Below are positions 38,720 to 47,516 of a stretch of 64,000 nt of DNA, piece after piece; the stretch's first letter is position 1, and every line of letters begins with the position of its first letter. The notes under the pieces are model-generated. The model saw only the letters and a list, made by a program, of their open reading frames with translations, did no database searches and was not told where the DNA came from. The stretch lies in NCBI RefSeq assembly GCF_038405225.1, contig NZ_CP151657.1, positions 1,860,001 through 1,924,000 of the forward strand. Direction: 5' to 3'. This DNA is from Arthrobacter citreus (GTDB taxonomy: Bacteria; Actinomycetota; Actinomycetes; Actinomycetales; Micrococcaceae). A program made the translations under genes and the position numbers.

Positions 38720-40513
38720 TCAGTACTCCACGGGGTACAGCTCCGGTTCCGACGTGGACGGAGCGACGTTACGCGTGGTCAAGACCTGTTCCATGACCTT
38801 CTTAAAGGTTCTTCCCGGATCGAGGACCTGCAGTGACCCCTGGGGCCGCTGCAGCGTCACGACTGCCACGTACTGGGGATCATCCATTGGTGCAATACCA
38901 GCATAAGAGAGTGTGTAGCCGTCATAACCACCGTTGGGGGCGGGTGCCTCGGCCGTGCCGGTCTTGGAACCCACACGGTACTGCTCCAGCCTGCCGCCGG
39001 CCCCCGAACCCTCGGCCGTAACGGTTTCCAGCATGTGCTGGACTTCACTCGCTGTTTGTTCGGACACCACGCGGGTGGGCTCGGCCTTTTCGGCGGGGGT
39101 CTCGGTCCCGTCCGCAGCGACATAGCTGTCGATGATGCTGGGTGCCATGCGCACGCCGTCGTTCGCGATGGTCTGGTAAACCATCGCCGTGTGCAGCGCC
39201 GTCTGGGCCAGCCCCTGGCCAAAGAGCACGGTGTACTGCTGCCTGGTGTCCCACTCTTCGGGCTCGGCCAGGATGCCGGAGGTTTCCCCGTTGAGCCCCA
39301 CGTTCAGAGGCTCCCCGATGCCAAACTTGCGCAGCCAGTCGTACCGTTCCTGCGGAGTGAGCTGCTGCCCGATCATGACTGTTCCCGTGTTCATGGACTT
39401 CGTCAGGATGCCCGCCGCCGTCATGTGCACGGTTCCGTGGTCGAAGGCGTCCTTGAAGGTTTGCCCGTCCACGGTATAGGTGGACGGAATTTCGAACTGG
39501 GTCAGCGGGTCAATGATGCCCTGTTCCAGGGCAGCCGCCATGGTGATGACCTTGGTGGTGGATCCGGGTTCGAAGGGAACTGTCACGGACAGTGGCTGCC
39601 GCGACTCGGCCGGGGTGAGACCGGGATTATTGGGGTCCACCGTGGTCGATTCGGCCATGGCAATAATGCGGCCGGTCTTGACCTCGACCACAACCACATT
39701 GCCCCAGTCGGCGTTGTATTCCTCCACCTGGCTGGCAATGGACTGCATCGCGAACCACTGCAGGTCCTGGTCGATGCTGAGCTTGACCGACTCGCCGTCA
39801 ACCACCGGGGAGTCCTCGTTGGTGGCGTACGGAATACGGATGCCGTCGCCGCCGATCTCGTAGGTCTTGCTTCCGGCTTCGCCGGCCAGGATGTCATCCT
39901 GGGTCAGCTCCAGGCCTTCCTGCGGCCCGTCGGTTCCGAGGAAACCAACAATTGATCCGGCAACGGAACCGGAAGGGTACGTGCGCAGCGTGGTGCGGTC
40001 CGCATAGATCCCGGGGAACTTGACGGCCAGGACCTTGTCCTTGATTTCCGGGGTGACGGTTTTGGCCACAAAGTTGAAGGTGTTGTCACCGAGCACCGAA
40101 TTCCGCAGGGTTTCCGGATCCTGTCCGAGGATGCCGGACAGCTCGTCGAAGGCCTGATCGAAGCTGATGTCCTCGAGCGTTCCCTCCGCCGTGCGGCGGG
40201 GAAACTCCTGCTCTTCGGTGTAGTCATGGGACAGCGTCTGGTCCACCACAATGTCGAAGCGCTCGACGCTGCGGGCCAGATAGTTGCCCTCCGAGTCGAG
40301 GATGCTGCCGCGCAGCGGCGGGATCGACTGGGTGGTCAGCCGCTTGGCGACGGCGGCTTCTGCCATACCTTCGGGATCAACCGCCTGGACCTGGAAAAGC
40401 CGCACGCCCAAGACGGTCAGCATCACCAGGGCCAGGATCAAACCGGTCCGGAGCCTGCCGGTAACGATGGCTACCCTGTGGTTGTCCCTGCCGGAACCCC
40501 GCTCTTTTGCCAC
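38720..40513 (-). CDS. ftsI: Septal class B penicillin-binding protein FtsI (PBP3)
   Basis: A 597-residue transpeptidase. A short cytoplasmic N-terminus and one span (GLILALVMLTVLGVRLFQVQ) lead to the dimerisation domain (PPLRGSILDSEGNYLARSVERFDIVVD) and the transpeptidase domain with all three motifs: SxxK in FEPGSTTKVI, SxN in KSMNTGT, and KTG in VGSKTGTAEAP. It crosslinks septal peptidoglycan with FtsW. It is 30 nt downstream of ftsL and 87 nt upstream of murE. Confidence 0.97.
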   Translation of the reverse strand: MAKERGSGRDNHRVAIVTGRLRTGLILALVMLTVLGVRLFQVQAVDPEGMAEAAVAKRLTTQSIPPLRGSILDSEGNYLARSVERFDIVVDQTLSHDYTEEQEFPRRTAEGTLEDISFDQAFDELSGILGQDPETLRNSVLGDNTFNFVAKTVTPEIKDKVLAVKFPGIYADRTTLRTYPSGSVAGSIVGFLGTDGPQEGLELTQDDILAGEAGSKTYEIGGDGIRIPYATNEDSPVVDGESVKLSIDQDLQWFAMQSIASQVEEYNADWGNVVVVEVKTGRIIAMAESTTVDPNNPGLTPAESRQPLSVTVPFEPGSTTKVITMAAALEQGIIDPLTQFEIPSTYTVDGQTFKDAFDHGTVHMTAAGILTKSMNTGTVMIGQQLTPQERYDWLRKFGIGEPLNVGLNGETSGILAEPEEWDTRQQYTVLFGQGLAQTALHTAMVYQTIANDGVRMAPSIIDSYVAADGTETPAEKAEPTRVVSEQTASEVQHMLETVTAEGSGAGGRLEQYRVGSKTGTAEAPAPNGGYDGYTLSYAGIAPMDDPQYVAVVTLQRPQGSLQVLDPGRTFKKVMEQVLTTRNVAPSTSEPELYPVEY

Positions 40514-40542
40514 AACGTATCCTCGTCACTGCTCGATAGAGA

Positions 40543-41256
40543 TTAGTATCCGCTTCTCTGGACCGGAGCCGGGATGGTTCCGCCGTTCAGATTTGCTTCC
40601 TGTTCCGCCGGGGCCGTTTCCGCCCCGGCGGGTTCACCGGCTGCCGCTGCGGCGGCTTGAGCCGCCTCGGCTTCCCGTGCTTCCGCTGCCCGGACTGATT
40701 CTTCGGCGGCCGGCGCGGGAGCCGCGGCGGCCGGTGCTATCGGTTGGGTCAGCACATTGGGTGCATCAATCAGGACAAGAGGAGCGGTGCCTTCCTCGGC
40801 CGGCACGGGGTTGCCCGTTACCGAGAGGGTCTGCAGGTCGATGCTTCCGAAAGTGGAGGACGTGACCATGCCGAGGTCCGCGGCCGCCGAGGCCAGGACC
40901 TGGGGTGCCTGATGGTTTTCCAGCTGCTGGGTCAGTGCTTCGTTGCGCTGGGCCAGTTCGGTCCGCTCGTTCTGCAGCTGGACCAGCTGGTACTGGCCGC
41001 TGGACACGGAGATGTTGAGCAGGAGGACGGCGCTCAGCCCCAGGATCAAAGCGAAAAAGCAAAAGATGAAGAGCGGGGCACGGCGGCGGGTTTTCGAAGC
41101 GGGAACCACCGACAGGGGCGTGCGGCGGCGCGGCGCGGCGGGTGCCGTTGCCGGTGCGGTCCGGGGCGTCCAGTCCAGGGCCCGGGCGGTGTTGCCGTGG
41201 GTTGCGCGGCGGACGGCACCGGTGTGTGCATGCGGCCGCGTCTGTACCTGCGTCAT
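40543..41256 (-). CDS. ftsL: FtsL-like divisome protein
   Basis: A 237-residue bitopic protein. A basic, Pro-rich cytoplasmic tail precedes a span ([22 protein letters not shown]) and a short coiled coil ([28 protein letters not shown]), the FtsL pattern. A long Ala/Glu/Pro-rich extracytoplasmic tail follows. It overlaps rsmH by 4 nt. Position between rsmH and ftsI is the ftsL position. Sequence conservation is low in this family, so the name rests on topology and place. Confidence 0.85.
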   Translation of the reverse strand: MTQVQTRPHAHTGAVRRATHGNTARALDWTPRTAPATAPAAPRRRTPLSVVPASKTRRRAPLFIFCFFALILGLSAVLLLNISVSSGQYQLVQLQNERTELAQRNEALTQQLENHQAPQVLASAAADLGMVTSSTFGSIDLQTLSVTGNPVPAEEGTAPLVLIDAPNVLTQPIAPAAAAPAPAAEESVRAAEAREAEAAQAAAAAAGEPAGAETAPAEQEANLNGGTIPAPVQRSGY

Positions 41257-42251
41257 GATCCTGCCCTGTCAGTCGGGATGCGGATACGTTCCACGGCCCG
41301 CAGCTTGGCTGAGGCGGCGCGGGGATTTTCGGCAATTTCAGCGTCGGTGGGAACTTCGGTGCCCTTGGTCAGCCGCTGCAGCTGAGCCTTGTGCTGGTCA
41401 AGCTCCACCGGGAAGCCCTTGGGCGCCGAGGAACGGGCTCCGGCGGTAAAGACACCCTTGACGATTTTGTCCTCCAGCGAGTGGTAGGACATGACCACAA
41501 CCCGGCCACCGAGGTTCAGGACGGACAGCGATGCGGGGATGGCCCGCTCCAGCACGTCCAGTTCCTCGTTGACTTCAATCCGCAGCGCCTGGAAGGTCCG
41601 CTTTGCCGGGTGTCCCCCGGTGCGCGCGGCACCGGCGGGGACCACCGTGCGGATGGCGTCCACCAGCTCGCCCGTGGTGGTGAAGGGCTTGGCGGCCCGT
41701 GTGGAGACGATGGCTGAGGCGATCCGGCCCGCGAACTTCTCTTCTCCCCATTTGCGGATGATGGCCACGAGGTCCGATTCGCTGTACGTATTGACGATGT
41801 CGGCCGCCGTGCGTCCGCGGCTGGTGTCCATCCGCATGTCCAGCGGAGCGTCATAGGAGTAGGCGAACCCGCGGTCCCGCTCGTCGAGCTGGAGGGACGA
41901 GACGCCCAGGTCGAAGAGCGCGCCGTCGATGCCGTCGAAGCCCAGGTCGGTGACGACGTCGGCAATCTCGTCATACACGGCATGCACCAGATCGATGCGG
42001 TCCTTGAACGGGGAAAGCCGCTCACCGGCCAGTGCCAGCGCCTGCCGGTCACGGTCTATGCCGATCACGTGCAGCTGCGGGAACCGCGTCAGCATGGCCT
42101 CCGTGTGACCGCCCATGCCGAGGGTGGCATCCACCACGACGGCGGAACCATGCTCGGATACCGCTTTTTCAATTGCCGGAGCCAGCAGATTAATGCAGCG
42201 GTCACGCAGCACCGGAACATGCCGTTCTTCGGTTGGGCGTTCTTCGCTCAT
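41253..42251 (-). CDS. rsmH: 16S rRNA (cytosine-1402-N4)-methyltransferase
   Basis: A 332-residue SAM-dependent enzyme. It opens [17 protein letters not shown], with SAM motif [17 protein letters not shown], then [36 protein letters not shown] and [20 protein letters not shown], and ends with [14 protein letters not shown]. All are RsmH signatures. It lies 203 nt after mraZ; that gap holds no clear signal. Confidence 0.98.
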   Translation of the reverse strand: MSEERPTEERHVPVLRDRCINLLAPAIEKAVSEHGSAVVVDATLGMGGHTEAMLTRFPQLHVIGIDRDRQALALAGERLSPFKDRIDLVHAVYDEIADVVTDLGFDGIDGALFDLGVSSLQLDERDRGFAYSYDAPLDMRMDTSRGRTAADIVNTYSESDLVAIIRKWGEEKFAGRIASAIVSTRAAKPFTTTGELVDAIRTVVPAGAARTGGHPAKRTFQALRIEVNEELDVLERAIPASLSVLNLGGRVVVMSYHSLEDKIVKGVFTAGARSSAPKGFPVELDQHKAQLQRLTKGTEVPTDAEIAENPRAASAKLRAVERIRIPTDRAGS

Positions 42252-42454
42252 CTGCTGTCCTTCCGCGTCCTGGGACGGCGGCGTAGTTCTTATATCAGGC
42301 CCCCATCCGCGCCTCGCACTGCCTGCGCCTGGCTCCGGGGAAGTGAGTCAGGTGCCGGCCCTGCGGGGCGGCTGGAGATCTCATGCAAGAAACCGCTGCT
42401 GTCCGGTCTCTGTCTGGTGGGTGTTCGGTAATGCTGTTGTTGCCGCCGTGCTGG

Positions 42455-42886
42455 TTAGAAGAGGCCGGGCATGGTGTCCTCGTCGGTTTCCGAGAACGCC
42501 GTTTCCTGCTCTTCGAGGTAGGTCTGCCATGCTGCCGCGTCCCAGATCTCAGCCCTGGTCCCCGCACCGATCACGGCCAGTTCACGGCCAAGTCCGGCGT
42601 AGGCCCGCAAGGCCGGCGGAATGGTGACCCGGCCCTGCTTGTCCGGAACTTCGTCGGACGCTCCCGACAAAAAGACTCGAATGTAATCCCGTGCCTGACG
42701 CGAGGAAAGCGGGGCTTCCCGCATCTGCTCGTGGACCCGTTCGAATTCCTTTTGGCTGAACACGTAGATGCATCGTTCCTGGCCCCTTGTCAGCACCAGT
42801 CCCTCAGCCAGTTCCTCACGGAACTTGGCCGGCAGGATGAGCCGCCCCTTTTCGTCAAGGCGAGGTGAATGTGTCCCGAGGAACAT
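42455..42886 (-). CDS. mraZ: MraZ transcriptional regulator
   Basis: A 143-residue protein of two AbrB-like repeats, each with the DxKGR motif: [17 protein letters not shown] and [18 protein letters not shown]. It forms a ring that binds phased repeats in its own promoter and controls the dcw cluster. ATG at 42886 has GGTGGTGA 3 nt upstream. Matching repeats are visible at 42947-42972. Confidence 0.97.
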   Translation of the reverse strand: MFLGTHSPRLDEKGRLILPAKFREELAEGLVLTRGQERCIYVFSQKEFERVHEQMREAPLSSRQARDYIRVFLSGASDEVPDKQGRVTIPPALRAYAGLGRELAVIGAGTRAEIWDAAAWQTYLEEQETAFSETDEDTMPGLF

Positions 42887-42946
42887 CAGTCACCACCCGT
42901 CTGATTGGAAGAAGTTCCTCCTGCGCTGCCCCTACCCTCTTATAGC

Positions 42947-42978
42947 CTCCACTTTACTCCACTTCCCTCCACAGTCAA
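42947..42978 (-). promoter_or_regulatory. mraZ promoter with three MraZ boxes
   Basis: Three exact GTGGAG repeats (minus strand; 42952-42947, 42962-42957, 42972-42967) are spaced at 10 bp. They overlap a promoter made of TTGACT (42978-42973), a 16-nt spacer and TAAAGT (42956-42951). MraZ binds 10-bp phased TGGRN-type repeats in other bacteria, so autoregulation of the whole cluster is likely. Confidence 0.75.
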
Positions 42979-43107
42979 CGCTAAAGGCGGCCGTTTTCCG
43001 GCGCGCCGCGCCTTTTCTTCCGCGTCATGGCGCGGAGGGAGGGCTGTGGAGGGTGATCAATGCAAAAAGCCTGTGCGGAGTGTCTCCGGAGCGGCTCTTT
43101 AACGACA

Positions 43108-43133
43108 AAAAGACCCGCCGCAGCGGGTCTTTT
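43108..43133 (-). terminator. Terminator of the DUF3040 gene
   Basis: An 11-bp stem (AAAAGACCCGC with its complement) and 4-nt loop CGCA. On the minus strand it ends in a T-run, CTTTTTGTC. It isolates the mraZ promoter from upstream transcription. Confidence 0.9.
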
Positions 43134-43174
43134 CCCGAATCTATGAACCGGTGGAGGAATGTGGAGCGCCAGGC

Positions 43175-43558
43175 TTACTGGTCGCGCTTGCGCTCATCCC
43201 ACTTGTTTTCCAGATTGCTCATGAAGTTCTTCGAGGAACTCGCTTCGCGTTCTTTCCTGCGCGCCGGAGAACTCGCCTGTGCTCCGCGCCTGCCGCGGGT
43301 GGTCGCGTAGTACACGCCAGATCCCATGACCAGGAATCCAAGAACTCCCAGAATGAGGCTCACCGGCATTTCCAGGGACACCCCCCGGAGGAGCAGAGCT
43401 ATGCCCGCCACCGCGACAAGGGCCCCGATCACTATCCGCCGGGTAGAGATACCGGCGCCGGACGGCGTCGCCATCGAATTCGCAAACTTGGGATCCTCGG
43501 CGTGTAATTGCTGCTCCAACTGGTCCAGCAAGCGCTGCTCGTGTTCCGAGAGTGCCAT
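43175..43558 (-). CDS. DUF3040 family membrane protein
   Basis: A 127-residue protein: MALSEHEQRLLDQLEQQLHAEDPKFANSM, the DUF3040 N-terminal motif, then two hydrophobic segments (IVIGALVAVAGIALLLRG and VSLILGVLGFLVMGSGVYYA) and a basic Ser-rich tail. ATG at 43558 is fixed by AAGGAGG 5 nt upstream; an ATG 42 nt earlier is not used. DUF3040 genes habitually flank mraZ in actinobacteria. Function unknown. Confidence 0.9.
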   Translation of the reverse strand: MALSEHEQRLLDQLEQQLHAEDPKFANSMATPSGAGISTRRIVIGALVAVAGIALLLRGVSLEMPVSLILGVLGFLVMGSGVYYATTRGRRGAQASSPARRKEREASSSKNFMSNLENKWDERKRDQ

Positions 43559-43791
43559 TACTGCCTCCTTGCGGTCCGAAATTCTCTGTAACCCAACCAA
43601 CGATCCCGGTACCGGGGCGGTTCCCGCCGCCGAACCCCGGAGTAACTGCGGAGGGCCCCCAGGAAAACTGGGGATCCGCCAGGACCCATAACCCGGACAG
43701 AACGCGTGTTGTGCTTACGTCTTAGGATAGGTGCCATTCTGATCAGGGGAAAGCGGTGGCGGCGCTGCGGGCATACCTTTCCGCCTAGGGC

Positions 43792-45039
43792 TTAGTCCGC
43801 GGACTGTTCAGGCGGCGCAGGGTGTCCGGTTCCCCGGCCGGAGCGGCCCCTGCGGGACGGATCCAGCAGGCGTGCCGGCATCACGCCGAGCTCGCCGAAA
43901 CGGGCATTGATCTTGTCCAGGGCGTCTTCGGCGGACCGCCAGTTATCGTCCCGGCCGTCCAGGGTCAGCTGGACCGCCGCCCCCTCCGCCGGCTCCAGCC
44001 GCTCGGTCCGCAGCCCGATCAGGCGCACGCTCATCCGGCGCGGCCCCAGCGCCGTGAGCAGCGCGCGGGTTTCCTCGTAAATGAGCTGGGCACTGTCCAC
44101 CGGTTCACGCAGCGTGCGGGTGCGGGTGAGAGTGGAGAAGTCCGCGTAGCGCAGTTTCAGGGAGACCGCGCGGCACTGCATCCCCGCCGCCCGCAGCCGG
44201 GCGGCTGTCTTGTGCGCCAGGCGCAGCAGCTCCGTGTGCAGCGTCTCGTCGTCGGAAACATCCCGGGCAAACGTCTCCTCCGCTCCGATGCTCTTTTCCC
44301 GGCGCACCGGAGTAACACTGCGCGGGTCCCTCCCCCAGGCAAGCTCATACACGTGTTCACCGGTGGCGCCGAGCAGGCGCTTGAGGACGGAGACCGGGGT
44401 GCGGGCAACGTCCTCCACCGTGGAAATACCGACCCGGGCCAGGGTTTCCCGCGTTTTGGCGCCGACGCCCCAGAGCGCCGAAACGTCCAGGGTATGGAGA
44501 TAGGCAACGGTTTCACTGCGCGGAATCAGCAGCAGCCCGTTCGGTTTGGACCGCGTGGAAGCAATCTTGGCCACAAACTTGGTAGCCGCAATGCCCACGC
44601 TGGCGGTAATCCCCAGCTCTGCCGCGACCCTTGCGCGGATCAGCTCGCCGATGGCGCGCGGCGGGCCGAGCAGGCGCATGGCACCGGCAATGTCCAGGAA
44701 GGCTTCGTCCACGCTGAGCGGTTCCACCAGCGGCGTGATGGATTCAAAGATGGCCATGAGCCGCCCGGACACTTCGCGGTAGTCCTCCTGGTGCGGCTCC
44801 AGGATGACCGCCTGGGGGCACTGCCGGTATGCAACGGACATGGGCATGGCGGAGTGCACGCCAAAACGCCTGGCCTCGTAGGAGGCCGACAGGACAACGC
44901 TTCTGCCGCCGAGGCCGCCCACGATGATGGGACGGCCTGCCAGCTCGGGGCGCTTGAGCAATTCCACCGAGACGTAGAAGGCGTCCATGTCCACGTGCAT
45001 GATGGTGCAGTCGCGGTTTTCGCTGGGGCCGTTGGTCAC
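43792..45039 (-). CDS. dinB: DNA polymerase IV (Y family)
   Basis: A 415-residue translesion polymerase. The active site opens IMHVDMDAFYVSVELL, with YEARRFGVHSAMPM, then SVDEAFLDIAGAMRL (catalytic pair), an HhH (ALWGVGAKTRETLARVGI) and a little-finger domain (VSLKLRYADFSTLTRTRTL). The start is set at GTG 45039 (VTNGPSENRD) by the TACCAT -10 box 6 nt upstream. The longer upstream frame is only the antisense of the lipoprotein gene. No beta-clamp motif was identified with certainty at the C-terminus. Confidence 0.95.
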   Translation of the reverse strand: MTNGPSENRDCTIMHVDMDAFYVSVELLKRPELAGRPIIVGGLGGRSVVLSASYEARRFGVHSAMPMSVAYRQCPQAVILEPHQEDYREVSGRLMAIFESITPLVEPLSVDEAFLDIAGAMRLLGPPRAIGELIRARVAAELGITASVGIAATKFVAKIASTRSKPNGLLLIPRSETVAYLHTLDVSALWGVGAKTRETLARVGISTVEDVARTPVSVLKRLLGATGEHVYELAWGRDPRSVTPVRREKSIGAEETFARDVSDDETLHTELLRLAHKTAARLRAAGMQCRAVSLKLRYADFSTLTRTRTLREPVDSAQLIYEETRALLTALGPRRMSVRLIGLRTERLEPAEGAAVQLTLDGRDDNWRSAEDALDKINARFGELGVMPARLLDPSRRGRSGRGTGHPAPPEQSAD

Positions 45040-45045
45040 TCCTTC

Positions 45046-45051
45046 ATGGTA
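45046..45051 (-). promoter_or_regulatory. -10 box of leaderless dinB promoter
   Basis: TACCAT (minus strand) ends 6 nt before GTG 45039. It lies back-to-back with a TAGACT -10 candidate for the lipoprotein gene at 45081-45086, so the divergent promoters share about 35 nt. Confidence 0.5.
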
Positions 45052-45124
45052 GACAACGGGTCCGACGTTTTCGTTTCGCCTAGACTGGGGACCAGATCCT
45101 GACCCCCACAAGATGCGGACACCC

Positions 45125-45694
45125 ATGAAGAAGCCCCTGATCGCTCTGACTGCCGCAGCCCTGCTGCTGGCTGCCTCCGGGTGCACCCCGGACACCGAAT
45201 CCAACGACGCCGCCGGCACTGAATCCTCCTCCGCGGCCGCATCCCCTTCGCCATCCGCTGCTTCCCCCTCGGCCTCCCCCACAGCTTCCGGATCGGCGTC
45301 TCCCAGCACGGCGGCCTCCCCCGGGAGTTCGGCCAGCCCCTCGGAAACAGCCGGCAGCTCCGCCGTCGCCGAAGGATTCCCCACTGACGTCATTTCGGTC
45401 ATGCCGGGGTCAAACCCCCTGTCCACGAGCTTTGAGGAAACGTCCGACCTCTACACCGCGTCCCTGACGGCTTCGACAAGCGCGTCCGCCGAGGAAATCC
45501 TGGCGTACTACGCCGCGAAGTTCGAGGGCCAGGGTTTCGCTTCCTCCGGTAAGCCGGAGAAACAGGGAGCCGCAACCCTGCAGCAGTTTGTCCGGGCCGG
45601 CGGCAATGACACAGCCAACGTGACGGTGGTTCCCGGTGACGGCGGCAGGACGTTCACCGCCAGCGTTAATACCCTCCCAGAGTCAGCCAAGTAG
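45125..45694 (+). CDS. Putative secreted lipoprotein, hypothetical
   Basis: A ~189-residue protein with a lipoprotein signal peptide, MKKPLIALTAAALLLAASGC, cleaved before Cys-20. A ~65-residue Ser/Ala/Thr/Pro linker follows (mature tether), then a globular domain (GFPTDVISVMPGSNPLSTSFEETSDLYTASLTAS, ILAYYAAKFEGQGFAS). The second part has an alpha-beta pattern often seen in cell-surface lipoproteins of unknown role. ATG 45113 is an alternative start. It precedes the prenyl synthase by 6 nt and is probably cotranscribed. Confidence 0.8.
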   Translation: MKKPLIALTAAALLLAASGCTPDTESNDAAGTESSSAAASPSPSAASPSASPTASGSASPSTAASPGSSASPSETAGSSAVAEGFPTDVISVMPGSNPLSTSFEETSDLYTASLTASTSASAEEILAYYAAKFEGQGFASSGKPEKQGAATLQQFVRAGGNDTANVTVVPGDGGRTFTASVNTLPESAK

Positions 45695-45700
45695 CGCGGG

Positions 45701-46807
45701 ATGGAATCCCTTCACACGCCCCAGGCGGCCGCCGTTGAAGAGCAGGCCCGGTACAGGAAGCTCCTGGGCAGCGAAATGGACGCGTTCCTGAATGAGCAGC
45801 AGGCCGTGCTCCAAGACGTTTCAATGGAAGCGCTCCCGCTGCTGGACGCCGTCTCATCCCTGGCCCAGGGCGGCAAGAGGCTGCGGGCGCTGCTCAGTTA
45901 CTGGGGCTGGCGCGGCGCCGGCGGCCCGGAGCTGGGCCAGACGGCGGTGCGGGCAGGAGTTGCCCTGGAGCTGTTCCAGAGCGCGGCGCTGATCCATGAC
46001 GACATCATCGACCGGTCCGACACGCGCCGGGGCGGACCCAGCGTCCACCGCCGCTTCAGCACGGCTCACAGCGAGGCCGCCTGGCACCTGGACGGGATCC
46101 ACTTCGGTTCCTCCGCAGCCATCCTGGCCGGAGACCTGTGCCTGTCACTAAGTGAAGAAATGTTCGCCGCCGTCGGCGCCCAGGCGGCGCACGGGACCCC
46201 GGCCCGCCGCATCTTCAACCGGATGCGGACTGAGGTGATGGCCGGCCAGTACCTTGACATCCTTGAAGAGGTGGTTGGGCCGACGTACGAACCCGAACGG
46301 GCAGTGGTGCGGGCACGCAACATCCTGCGCTTCAAGTCGGCGAAGTACACCACGGAGCACCCGCTGACCCTGGGCGGAGCACTGGCCGGCGCGTCCGACG
46401 AACTGCTGGACTGGTACTCGCGGTTTGCCCTCCCCCTCGGGGAGGCTTTCCAACTGCGCGACGATGTCCTGGGAGTGTTCGGCGACCCGGCGCAGACCGG
46501 CAAGCCTGCAGGCGATGATCTGCGCGAGGGCAAACGCACCGTACTGGTTGCCTATGCGCTGGCGCTGGGCGGACCCTCAGCCCGGGAAATGATCGGAGCA
46601 GCGCTGGGCCGCGAGGATTTGGACGACGACGGCGTGGCCAAACTCCGCGGCCTGATCGAGGAATCCGGGGCTCTCACCGCCACGGAAGCGCTCATTGAGG
46701 GCCATACCCGGGCAGCATTCGATGCACTGCACCAGATGCCCGTGGATGACGTTGCCCGTGCAGCCCTGGACTCACTGGCTCATGCCGCAGTAACCCGCAC
46801 CGCTTGA
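45701..46807 (+). CDS. Polyprenyl (geranylgeranyl-type) diphosphate synthase
   Basis: A 368-residue trans-isoprenyl synthase with both Asp-rich motifs: the first in ALIHDDIIDRSDTRRG and the second in FQLRDDVLGVFGDPAQTGK. Also GGKRLRALL (allylic binding) and GDDLREGKRTVL. The residues before the first motif (GVALELFQSAALIHDD) would set product length, but it cannot be read with certainty; C20 is usual for this IdsA/GrcC group. Products feed carotenoids, menaquinone or lipid carriers. It occupies the place of idsA2 in the mycobacterial order. Confidence 0.93.
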   Translation: MESLHTPQAAAVEEQARYRKLLGSEMDAFLNEQQAVLQDVSMEALPLLDAVSSLAQGGKRLRALLSYWGWRGAGGPELGQTAVRAGVALELFQSAALIHDDIIDRSDTRRGGPSVHRRFSTAHSEAAWHLDGIHFGSSAAILAGDLCLSLSEEMFAAVGAQAAHGTPARRIFNRMRTEVMAGQYLDILEEVVGPTYEPERAVVRARNILRFKSAKYTTEHPLTLGGALAGASDELLDWYSRFALPLGEAFQLRDDVLGVFGDPAQTGKPAGDDLREGKRTVLVAYALALGGPSAREMIGAALGREDLDDDGVAKLRGLIEESGALTATEALIEGHTRAAFDALHQMPVDDVARAALDSLAHAAVTRTA

Positions 46808-46824
46808 GCAACCGGCTTTAACGC

Positions 46825-46865
46825 ATACAGCAGCGGCCCCCATTGGACGGAGGCCGCTGCTGTAT
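46825..46865. terminator. Bidirectional terminator after the prenyl synthase
   Basis: A perfect 14-bp stem (46825-46838 with 46852-46865), 13-nt loop, between the convergent prenyl synthase and Rv2175c-like gene. Confidence 0.85.
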
Positions 46866-46940
46866 TAACGCGAATGATTAATGCGGGTGCCGCAGTGTTT
46901 TATCCGGTGTTAAAGACGTTGTCGCGCCACCAGTGGTGCG

Positions 46941-47294
46941 CTACCAGCCCAGGGCCTGCGCGCGCCTCCGGATTTCCGTTTTCCGGCCCTCGCGCAGCGC
47001 GTCCACGGGACGCCCCGGCAGTGAGTCATCCGCCGTAAAGAGCCAGCGGATCATTTCCTCGTCGTTGTAGCCGGCGTCAATCAGCACTGAGATCGTGCCC
47101 TTCAGGCTGTCCAGGACAGCTCCGTCGGAGACAAAGGCGGCCGGGATGCTGCGGATTTTCCGCTCGCCGAGCCGCACGGCCACCAGTGCACGCTCTTCGA
47201 GCATGCTGTGCACCTTGGTAATGGAAACATTCAGTTGTTCAGCCACATCGGGCAGGGTCAGCCAGTCGGAAACAAGTTCCTCAAGTTCAGTCAC
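46941..47294 (-). CDS. Rv2175c-family DNA-binding protein
   Basis: A 117-residue protein with a winged-helix/MerR-like N-terminus: DWLTLPDVAEQLNVSITKVHSMLEERALVAVRL, then VRLGERKIRSIPAAFV and a C-terminal helical domain ending RRRAQALGW. It closely resembles mycobacterial Rv2175c, a DNA-binding substrate of the kinase PknL. The kinase gene at 48971 is two genes away here, separated by a LysM gene. The GTG start has no good ribosome site and no matching -10 box. Confidence 0.9.
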   Translation of the reverse strand: MTELEELVSDWLTLPDVAEQLNVSITKVHSMLEERALVAVRLGERKIRSIPAAFVSDGAVLDSLKGTISVLIDAGYNDEEMIRWLFTADDSLPGRPVDALREGRKTEIRRRAQALGW

Positions 47295-47415
47295 ACCCCT
47301 AGGTTCCCATGAGAACCCCGTTCGAGGCCACTTTCGACTCGTTGCAGAACCGGAATCGTTCTCCCTTATGTACTCAGGTATGGCCCAATACCCTCTGTAG
47401 TGTAAATTCGCTTAG

Positions 47416-47438
47416 GTCACAGAAATCACTTCTGTCAC
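47416..47438 (+). promoter_or_regulatory. Triple TCAC repeat upstream of the LysM transglycosylase gene
   Basis: GTCAC (47416), ATCAC (47425) and GTCAC (47434) recur every 9 nt, about 80 nt before the start. They also contain an ACAGAA/TTCTGT dyad. GTCACA direct repeats have been reported as binding sites of the response regulator MtrA, which controls wall hydrolases in actinobacteria. Assignment to MtrA is inference. Confidence 0.4.
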
Positions 47439-47516
47439 GCTCGCACCACTACTTGCTACTGGTTAAACGAGTTGCGGTAAAGGCCGCGCCGTCTACAGAT
47501 GAGGAAACAACCCTTT

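Noticed and set aside
45040-45426. N-terminal extension of dinB
   Set aside because: The extra residues are an Ala/Glu/Gly-rich antisense of the lipoprotein's Ser/Ala linker, and the dinB promoter box lies inside this stretch.
47295-47516. Riboswitch (c-di-AMP type) upstream of the LysM gene
   Set aside because: Such elements often precede wall-hydrolase genes, but the leader is short and lacks the conserved helices and motifs.
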